In this document: piece after piece, positions 33,607 through 38,214 of the stretch | How positions within the stretch are numbered: the first letter of the stretch is position 1 | How the letters are laid out: each line of letters begins with the position of its first letter | DNA from: a virus | Length of the DNA stretch: 38,214 bases | IMG/VR virus record: IMGVR_UViG_3300046167_000070 | Location: 1 to 38,214 of that record | Direction: 5' to 3' (one strand) | Translations under genes and position numbers: made by a program | The notes under the pieces: model-generated | The model's input: the letters and a program-made list of their open reading frames with translations, nothing else | Databases searched by the model: none | Told to the model about the DNA's origin: nothing

Positions 33607-34107
33607 ATGGAACCTATCAGTACTACCCTCGCAGGGATTGCATTAGTTAAACAGAGTGTGGACTTTATTAAGACACACATTAGCACTGTTCAAGATATTG
33701 GACAAATAGCAAGCCAGATTGATGACCTGTTTACAGGTGAAAAACAAATCCAACAAGCCAGAAACAAGAAGTCTGGTACAGGACTTGGGGATCAGTTTGG
33801 GGTAGATACTGTAGCTAAAGAAGTCATAGACGCTAAACTCGCAGCAGAGAAGTTGCAGGAAGTAGCCACTATGGTTGATATGAGATTTGGTCACGGTACA
33901 TGGAAGGGTATCTTAGCGGAACGTGCTAAGAGACTACAGGAACAACGAGAAGCTGAGGCTAAGGCTAGGCGATATAAGATACAGAAAGATAAGGAATTTG
34001 AGGAGACTATGAAAACTGCTGTGTTAGTTACTGCTATCCTAGCAATAGCCATAGGTCTTTTTATAACCGTTATGGTTTCTGTAGCGAAAGCGATGAGTTA
34101 TGTTTAA
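33607..34107 (+). CDS. Membrane-anchored helical protein of the lysis region
   Basis: The 166-residue protein has a long charged, coiled-coil-like middle (about 60-135, with RLQEQREAEAKARRYKIQKD) and a C-terminal membrane segment (TAVLVTAILAIAIGLFITVM). A weakly hydrophobic N-terminus (TLAGIALVKQSVDFI) may associate with membranes. It lies between holin-like genes and its stop overlaps the next gene. Its role in lysis or virion structure is unclear. Confidence 0.65.
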   Translation: MEPISTTLAGIALVKQSVDFIKTHISTVQDIGQIASQIDDLFTGEKQIQQARNKKSGTGLGDQFGVDTVAKEVIDAKLAAEKLQEVATMVDMRFGHGTWKGILAERAKRLQEQREAEAKARRYKIQKDKEFEETMKTAVLVTAILAIAIGLFITVMVSVAKAMSYV

Positions 34108-34303
34108 GACACTAGTACTAGCTTGCAGCCTGTCTGTACCCACGGACTGCTGGGAGTTTCACGATACACGTGGCCCCCATGCAACATACGAGCTATGTCA
34201 GAAGAGAGCCTACACGATGGGTAACGATATTATGGAAATGCAGGGTAGAGATTTAGAACCTAAACAATTTAAGTGTCTTCCACTAAAGGGACAACAACTA
34301 TGA
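34100..34303 (+). CDS. Four-cysteine mini-protein 1
   Basis: The 67-residue protein starts MFKTLVLAC, a very short hydrophobic start ending in a lipobox-like LAC. The four cysteines are C9, C17, C33 and C59. It resembles the next gene in cysteine order, size and layout. A secreted or lipid-anchored lysis protein such as an outer-membrane spanin is possible, but the hydrophobic part is much shorter than a normal signal peptide. The function is unknown. Confidence 0.6.
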   Translation: MFKTLVLACSLSVPTDCWEFHDTRGPHATYELCQKRAYTMGNDIMEMQGRDLEPKQFKCLPLKGQQL

Positions 34304-34482
34304 TATGGTCACTTATGCTAACTGCTTGTATGCAATCAACCTGTGTAGAACAAAGTATACAATGGTTTGAAGACAAGCAGGAATGTATAGAGTATAAACT
34401 TTTACATGAAGAACTACCCAAGGATGGTAACTGGAGTACAGTTGATTATGCGTGTACACTAGTAAATGGGGTAGAAACTTAA
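34300..34482 (+). CDS. Four-cysteine mini-protein 2
   Basis: The 60-residue protein starts at ATG 34300 in an ATGA overlap with the preceding gene, with AAAGGG upstream. It opens MIWSLMLTAC, a lipobox-like LTAC, and has cysteines C10, C15, C29 and C52. It is probably a diverged copy of the preceding gene. No basic residue precedes the hydrophobic part, which argues against a standard lipoprotein signal. The function is unknown. Confidence 0.6.
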   Translation: MIWSLMLTACMQSTCVEQSIQWFEDKQECIEYKLLHEELPKDGNWSTVDYACTLVNGVET

Positions 34483-34493
34483 GGATAACAGCT

Positions 34494-34877
34494 ATGATGG
34501 GTGTATTACTACAGGGATTGTTTGGCGTAGCCAGCAGTGCCGTAGAGGGCTTTGTTGAGACAAAGAAAGCCAAAGCAAAGCAGAAGCTTGTTAAGATTGA
34601 GGCAGAGACTAGCCTTATGGAGAAGAAGATTTCTGGTGAGATTGACTGGGATAAGGCAGCAATAGATGGTGCAAAGGATAGTTGGAAGGATGAGTATCTT
34701 ACAATTCTGTTCAGTATACCACTGCTGCTATGTTTCTTACCCTTTACCGTGGAGTACGTAGAACGAGGCTTTGAGGCTTTGTCTATGACACCTGACTGGT
34801 ATCGTTATACCTTAGGTATTATCGTATCAGCTAGTTTTGGTATTAAGGGTGCAACTAAGATGTTTGGAAAAAAGTAA
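34494..34877 (+). CDS. 3TM holin-like protein
   Basis: I chose ATG 34494, with AAGGAT upstream. The 127-residue product has a short hydrophobic N-terminus (GVLLQGLFGVASSAV), a charged helix (about 20-60, with KKAKAKQKLVKIEAETSLME), DEYLTILFSIPLLLCFLPF, and after a polar loop (TPDWYRYTLG) another membrane segment IIVSASFGIKGATKMF. This is the layout of the '3TM holin' family found in gene transfer agents and phages. It lies near the endolysin, so a lysis-timing role is likely. Confidence 0.7.
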   Translation: MMGVLLQGLFGVASSAVEGFVETKKAKAKQKLVKIEAETSLMEKKISGEIDWDKAAIDGAKDSWKDEYLTILFSIPLLLCFLPFTVEYVERGFEALSMTPDWYRYTLGIIVSASFGIKGATKMFGKK

Positions 34878-35017
34878 TGAGCTTATATGAAAATATAAAT
34901 AAACGTAAGAAGGCTGGTACTAGCAGACCTAAGAGTAAGTCTACTGTATCTGCCAAGTCCTATGCCAATATGAAGGCTGGCTTTCCTAAAACAAACAAGT
35001 ATAAGAAGAAAACATGA
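34877..35017 (+). CDS. Small Lys-rich protein
   Basis: This 46-residue ORF starts in a TAATG overlap with the holin-like gene and ends in an ATGA overlap with the endolysin. It reads MSLYENINKRKKAGTSRPKS at the start and PKTNKYKKKT at the end. It is strongly basic without hydrophobic segments. The NKYKKK end recurs in the genes at 35421 and, loosely, 16309. Exact coupling on both sides supports it as a real gene. The function is unknown. Confidence 0.65.
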   Translation: MSLYENINKRKKAGTSRPKSKSTVSAKSYANMKAGFPKTNKYKKKT

Positions 35018-35424
35018 GCTTAATTGAACAACTTAAACGCCATGAGGGACTCAAATTAAAACCTTACAAATGCACAGCAGACAAACTTACAATCGGTGTG
35101 GGAAGAAATCTAGAGGACGTGGGGATATCGGAAGAAGAAGCAGAGATGCTACTACAGAACGATATACAACGAGCCACAGTGCAGATAAAAGCAGAGTTTC
35201 CGTGGACAGAGCAGCTAGACGAGGTACGTTTTTCAGCCCTTATCAACTTCACCTTCAACGTAGGGATAGGGACAGTGGGCAAGTTCGTAAACGCAATGGC
35301 TCAGCTAAGGGACGGAAGCTACGATATGGCAGCAGACGAGTTCCTGAACAGCCGCTGGGCTAAACAAGTAGGCCAGAGAGCTATAGAAGTGACGGATCAA
35401 ATCCGTACAGGAGAGTGGAAGTGA
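35014..35424 (+). CDS. Endolysin, GH24 T4-type lysozyme
   Basis: The 136-residue protein shows the lysozyme catalytic region HEGLKLKPYKCTADKLTIG with E11, C20 and T26, at the same numbers as Glu11, Asp20 and Thr26 of T4 lysozyme. The E-8x-(D/C)-5x-T pattern is known in this family, so Cys at the Asp position is an accepted variant. ALINFTFNVGIG and a short end complete the fold. No signal peptide is seen, so release through a holin is expected. It replaces the T7 amidase gp3.5, which is absent. Confidence 0.92.
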   Translation: MSLIEQLKRHEGLKLKPYKCTADKLTIGVGRNLEDVGISEEEAEMLLQNDIQRATVQIKAEFPWTEQLDEVRFSALINFTFNVGIGTVGKFVNAMAQLRDGSYDMAADEFLNSRWAKQVGQRAIEVTDQIRTGEWK

Positions 35425-35648
35425 AGATACCTACAAAACCTAAGAATACTAATAAGTATAAAAAGAAAGTTAGTGCTTATTCTACTGCTGAAAAGATACT
35501 TGATCCTTATGTAATGGGTAAATCTACTGCAAAAGAAGTTCAGAAGAAACTAAAAGCTCAGGGCATGGGTGCTGACTTACGTGGTAAGGACTCTGAGATT
35601 GAAGTGTTTACTTTAGATGGTTCAACCAGTTTTAAGGTGCAGATGTAA
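35421..35648 (+). CDS. Hypothetical basic protein
   Basis: I chose GTG 35421, because AGGAG lies 7 bases upstream; GTG 35415 would be too close. The 75-residue product has a Lys-rich start (KIPTKPKNTNKYKKKVSAYS) and a mixed helical/beta remainder, ending STSFKVQM. The NKYKKK motif also ends the gene at 34877. The stop overlaps the terS start. The function is unknown. Confidence 0.65.
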   Translation: MKIPTKPKNTNKYKKKVSAYSTAEKILDPYVMGKSTAKEVQKKLKAQGMGADLRGKDSEIEVFTLDGSTSFKVQM

Positions 35649-35863
35649 TGACAGAAAAACAACTGATAGACAGCTTGCATGAGGCTGTCACCCAAGAGCT
35701 ACTACTTAGAGTACGTGGTGGGGAAGCTACAGCTAGTGAACTATCAGTGGCTGTTAAGTTTCTTAAAGACAATGGAGCATCCCTAGATGCAATCATGGCA
35801 GAAAGCCCTATGGCTAACCTTCTTAATGATCTGCCGTTTGATGCAGCGGAGAAGATGCAATGA
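35648..35863 (+). CDS. Small terminase subunit, T7 gp18-like
   Basis: The 71-residue helical protein sits before terL, separated only by a spanin-like gene, exactly as gp18 does in T7 (89 aa). The helix LIDSLHEAVTQELLLRVRGG followed by ATASELSVAVKFLKDNGASL matches small terminases of T7-like phages, which recognise DNA and start packaging. Sequence identity to T7 is low, so the call rests on pattern and position. It starts in a TAATG overlap and ends in an ATGA overlap. Confidence 0.75.
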   Translation: MTEKQLIDSLHEAVTQELLLRVRGGEATASELSVAVKFLKDNGASLDAIMAESPMANLLNDLPFDAAEKMQ

Positions 35864-36150
35864 AACAAGTAGCAACACGGCTCAACGAGGCTAGTGAGGT
35901 AACTATACCCTTACGCAATCTTATAAGTATGATTGCCTTTACAGCCGTATCAGTTTGGGTTTATTTCGGATTGACAGAGCGAATATCTTTCTTAGAACAC
36001 AATCTTGAATTAGCTATGGCTGAAGTAGAAGAAAACGATCAGTGGATTGATGCTTTTCAGCCACCTAAGAATGTACAAGATACTATTGAAAAAGTACACC
36101 AGTTAGAAATAGACATAGAAAAAATAAAGTTTGTACTTGGGAATAGATAA
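35860..36150 (+). CDS. Putative inner-membrane spanin, T7 gp18.5 position
   Basis: The 96-residue protein has one membrane segment (about 18-38: LRNLISMIAFTAVSVWVYFG) followed by a periplasmic coiled-coil-like region (SFLEHNLELAMAEVEENDQW and QDTIEKVHQLEIDIEKIKFV). This is the Rz/i-spanin layout, and T7 also carries its Rz homologue gp18.5 between gp18 and gp19. An outer-membrane partner is not obvious; the cysteine mini-proteins at 34100 and 34300 are candidates. Confidence 0.65.
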   Translation: MKQVATRLNEASEVTIPLRNLISMIAFTAVSVWVYFGLTERISFLEHNLELAMAEVEENDQWIDAFQPPKNVQDTIEKVHQLEIDIEKIKFVLGNR

Positions 36151-36473
36151 TGGTTAATGTACCAGAACAACTTAAAGACTTTAGAAACTTTACATACCTT
36201 GTATGGCAGCATTTAGGACTACCAGCACCTACAGATATTCAGTATGATATCGCTAACTACCTTCAGGACAGCCCTAAGCGTTGTATTATTGAGGCTTTCC
36301 GTGGTGTAGGTAAGTCCTACATTACTGCTGCCTACGTTGTACACCAGCTACTGCTAGACCCACAGCTTAAATTTATGGTTGTGTCAGCGTCTAAGGCACG
36401 TGCTGATGACTTTTCTACCTTTACACAGCGTATTATCATGGAACTGCCTATATGCCAGCACCTAGTCGGCTAA
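36150..36473 (+). CDS. Large terminase, ATPase N-terminal part (frame-broken)
   Basis: The 107-residue ORF matches the start of T7 gp19: FTYLVWQHLGLPAPTDIQYD, Walker A EAFRGVGKSYIT (about 50-57) and DPQLKFMVVSASKARADDFS. Homology ends at base 36468, where the frame breaks to a TAA at 36471. Removing one G of the GG doublet at 36468-36469 gives HLVAKEGQRWSKIAFD, in register with T7. The rest of the enzyme follows in the next frame. Confidence 0.85.
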   Translation: MVNVPEQLKDFRNFTYLVWQHLGLPAPTDIQYDIANYLQDSPKRCIIEAFRGVGKSYITAAYVVHQLLLDPQLKFMVVSASKARADDFSTFTQRIIMELPICQHLVG

Positions 36474-37827
36474 GGAAGGCCAGAGATGGTCTAAGATAGC
36501 CTTTGATGTAGCCCCTGCTAAAGCCTCTGGTAGCCCCTCAGTAAAGTCTGTAGGGGTCACAGGGCAGCTTACAGGTAGCCGTGCAGACATTATCATTGCT
36601 GATGACGTTGAAGTCCCTAACAACTCCATGACACACATGATGCGGGAGAAACTTGCAGAGACAGTCAAGGAGTTTGACGCTGTTCTTAAGCCTGATGGCA
36701 GGATTATATACTTAGGAACCCCCCAGTGTGAGATGTCCCTGTACAACGCCCTACTTGCACGTGGTTATAAGATGCGTGTATGGCCCGCAAGATACCCTAC
36801 CCTAGATCGCGCAGAGAAGGCCTATGGGGGCAGGTTAGCTCCTACGCTGTATGATTCCTTACAAACTAACCTAGAGGCCGTGTATGGGCTTCCTACAGAC
36901 CCTAAACGATTTGATGATGATGACTTACTAGAAAGAGAACTAAGTTATGGTAGAAGTGGCTTTGCTTTGCAATTTATGTTGGATACTTCACTATCTGATG
37001 CAAACAAATACCCCCTTAAACTAAGTGACCTACTTGTTTACTCCTGTGATAAGGATACTGCACCTGAAAAACTAGTGTATGGTATCTTTAAACCCCTAGA
37101 TGAACTACCAAATGTAGGGCTAGCAGGAGACAAGTTCTACGCTCCTGAGGACACTGTAGGACGTACAGAGTATCAGGGTAGCGTACTAGCCATTGACCCC
37201 TCTGGTAGAGGCTCTGATGAGACAGCATACGCTGTTGTAAAGATGCTTAATGGTTTTCTGCATGTTGTAGATGCTGGTGGTGTTGCTGGTGGCTACTCAG
37301 ACAGTACACTACAACACCTGTGTGACTTGGCTAAGATACACAAGGTTAATATGGTGCTGGTAGAGAGTAACTTTGGTGACGGTATGTTTACTGAGCTACT
37401 AAAGCCCTACCTACTCAAGACACATCCAGTGACTATAGAAGAGGTACGCCACAGTAAGCAGAAGGAACACAGGATCATTGACACCCTAGAGCCTGTAATG
37501 AACCAGCATAGGCTTGTTATAGACCCTAAGGTTATCCAGAAGGACTATGATAGCGTACAGTCTATGCCCCCTGAGAAGGGTATTAAGTACATGCTAACCT
37601 ATCAGATGACACGTATAACAAAGCAGCGAGGAGCGTTAGCACATGACGATAGACTTGACGTTCTTGCTATGGCAGTGCAGTACTGGACAGACCAGATGGC
37701 TGCTGACGCAGATACAGAAATACGAACAAGGAAAGAGGAACTCCTAGACTTTGAGCTTGATAAGTTCATGTCACACCTTAACATAGGTCAGAAGGAGAAG
37801 GATGTAGGGGGCTGGGTGGTACTATAA
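36469..37827 (+). CDS. Large terminase, main part (T7 gp19-like)
   Basis: Homology begins at 36469 (AKEGQRWSKIAFD); the first in-frame ATG is 36628. It contains SPSVKSVGVTGQLTGSRADI, Walker B IIIADDVE, LGTPQCEMSLYN, the nuclease core LAIDPSGRGSDETAYAVV, VESNFGDGMF, and ALAHDDRLDVLAMAVQYW. The protein pumps DNA into the procapsid with ATP and cuts concatemers. With one base removed the full product is 558 residues (T7: 586). The first part lacks a start codon, so as written it could not be made whole. Confidence 0.93.
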   Translation, partial: AKEGQRWSKIAFDVAPAKASGSPSVKSVGVTGQLTGSRADIIIADDVEVPNNSMTHMMREKLAETVKEFDAVLKPDGRIIYLGTPQCEMSLYNALLARGYKMRVWPARYPTLDRAEKAYGGRLAPTLYDSLQTNLEAVYGLPTDPKRFDDDDLLERELSYGRSGFALQFMLDTSLSDANKYPLKLSDLLVYSCDKDTAPEKLVYGIFKPLDELPNVGLAGDKFYAPEDTVGRTEYQGSVLAIDPSGRGSDETAYAVVKMLNGFLHVVDAGGVAGGYSDSTLQHLCDLAKIHKVNMVLVESNFGDGMFTELLKPYLLKTHPVTIEEVRHSKQKEHRIIDTLEPVMNQHRLVIDPKVIQKDYDSVQSMPPEKGIKYMLTYQMTRITKQRGALAHDDRLDVLAMAVQYWTDQMAADADTEIRTRKEELLDFELDKFMSHLNIGQKEKDVGGWVVL

Positions 37828-37834
37828 TACCGTT

Positions 37835-37852
37835 CCGAAGGTTCCCCTATTG
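37835..37852 (+). promoter_or_regulatory. Candidate phage RNAP promoter at the right end
   Basis: CCGAAGGTTCCCCTATTG lies just after the terL stop. It matches the site at 3328 at 15 of 18 positions, with the last 12 identical. T7 has its phi-OR promoter in the same place, past gene 19.5, where it serves right-end replication or packaging. No downstream gene is visible, so a non-coding role is likely. Confidence 0.6.
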
Positions 37853-37884
37853 ACTAGACCCCCCTAAGATATATATAGTAGGTA

Positions 37885-37958
37885 GTAGTAAGTAGTATCT
37901 TTAGGTACTTAAAGTATCTTTAAGATGTTATAGGATACTTAGGACTACTACTTACTAC
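37885..37958. repeat. Nested inverted repeat at the right end
   Basis: GTAGTAAGTAGTA (37885-37897) is the exact reverse complement of TACTACTTACTAC (37946-37958). Inside are AAGTATC/GATACTT (37912-37918 with 37934-37940) and a direct repeat AGTATCTTTA (37894-37903 and 37913-37922). The DNA is AT-rich and could form a cruciform or hairpin. Similar structures near T7 ends take part in concatemer processing; the role here is inferred. Confidence 0.7.
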
Positions 37959-38086
37959 TTACTAACTCCTTATTAACCTGCTAAAAGAATAAGGCAGTAG
38001 TGTGTATGACCTAAAATACCCTAAAAAATCTGAGGGGGTATATAATATGATCAGACGCGCGACTCCCCCCATGATGCTGCGACACC

Positions 38087-38173
38087 TTACAATCTTAGGC
38101 ACGCCTAACATTCTTCTGGTTCCATTAGAAACCTTGGCATCCTTTACAATCTTAGCCACGCCTAACATTCTTC
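38087..38173. repeat. 57-base-period tandem repeat
   Basis: A 30-base unit starting TTACAATCTTAG at 38087-38116 recurs at 38144-38173 with one mismatch (base 38099 G, base 38156 C). The bases after each copy (GTTC...GCAT) are also weakly alike. Short repeats flank the terminal redundancy of T7, so this may mark proximity to the physical end. The minus strand is open across it, giving MLGVxKIV repeats, but without other coding signs. Confidence 0.75.
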
Positions 38174-38214
38174 AAGTTCTTTAAGATTTTTAGCATTGCC
38201 TGTGTCTCTCTCTC

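Larger units (their letters stand above)
37853..38214. other. Non-coding right-end region
   Basis: No credible gene is seen in these 362 bases. Besides the inverted and tandem repeats, it contains CCTAA-type runs (CCCCTAAG near 37861, CCTAAAATACCCTAAAAA near 38010) and a hairpin-prone ATACCC/GGGTAT-like stretch near 38017-38042. The window ends in a TCTCTCTC run. No copy of the window's first bases is present, so no direct terminal repeat is shown. Confidence 0.55.

Noticed and set aside
37852-37858. GACTAGA shared by the window start and the right end as a possible terminal repeat
   Set aside because: Only 7 bases match and the flanks differ, so it is expected by chance.
37962-38168. Minus-strand ORF with repeated MLGVxKIV units
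   Set aside because: The repeat period of 57 is a multiple of 3, so the frame stays open by chance across two copies. No Shine-Dalgarno is seen, and no other gene is on this strand.

Overview
This 38.2 kb window is nearly all of a strictly lytic, T7-like podovirus genome (Autographiviridae type). Every convincing gene is on the + strand and the order follows T7: RNA polymerase (gp1), ssDNA-binding protein (gp2.5), endonuclease I (gp3), primase-helicase (gp4), DNA polymerase (gp5), exonuclease (gp6), gp7.3-like protein, portal (gp8), scaffold (gp9), capsid (gp10), tail tubes (gp11/12), gp13-16, tail fibre (gp17), lysis genes, small and large terminase (gp18/19). A class II ribonucleotide reductase, MazG, DUF3310 and DUF6321 proteins and a cupredoxin-like tail domain point to a marine phage. 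The host cannot be named from sequence; no integrase, tRNA, CRISPR array or insertion sequence is visible.

Layout. 1-900: tiny early genes, the first cut by the window edge. 914-3327: a T7-type RNA polymerase carried as two overlapping ORFs. 3379-9252: replication and recombination genes, with a GIY-YIG/T5orf172 gene after the DNA polymerase. 9225-11757: nucleotide metabolism (DUF3310, MazG, RNR). 11786-20680: assembly, capsid and tail-tube genes, with a strong intrinsic terminator just after the capsid gene. 20691-27768: two very large internal virion proteins. 27778-33394: a long tail-fibre and adhesin cluster. 33394-35424: lysis genes. 35421-37827: packaging. 37828-38214: non-coding, repeat-rich right end.

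Regulation. Three near-identical 18-bp sites (core CCCCTATT) lie in the gap before ssb, the gap before the structural genes and just after terL. These correspond to the T7 class II, class III and right-end promoter positions, so they are the best candidates for this phage's own promoter.

Most notable points: (1) the RNA polymerase is split at its N-terminal/catalytic domain boundary with an ATGA overlap and a Shine-Dalgarno; (2) DNA polymerase (twice), portal and terL carry frame breaks that each disappear if one base of a doublet is removed, which looks like sequence error and must be settled before the RNAP split is believed; (3) a lysozyme-like domain sits in the gp15-like protein while the gp16-like protein lacks the T7 transglycosylase; (4) a cupredoxin-like domain with His/Cys/His/Met ligands is inserted in a tail protein; (5) a pair of four-cysteine mini-proteins lies in the lysis region; (6) the DNA polymerase lacks the thioredoxin-binding insert. 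No direct terminal repeat is visible, so the physical genome ends are probably missing.
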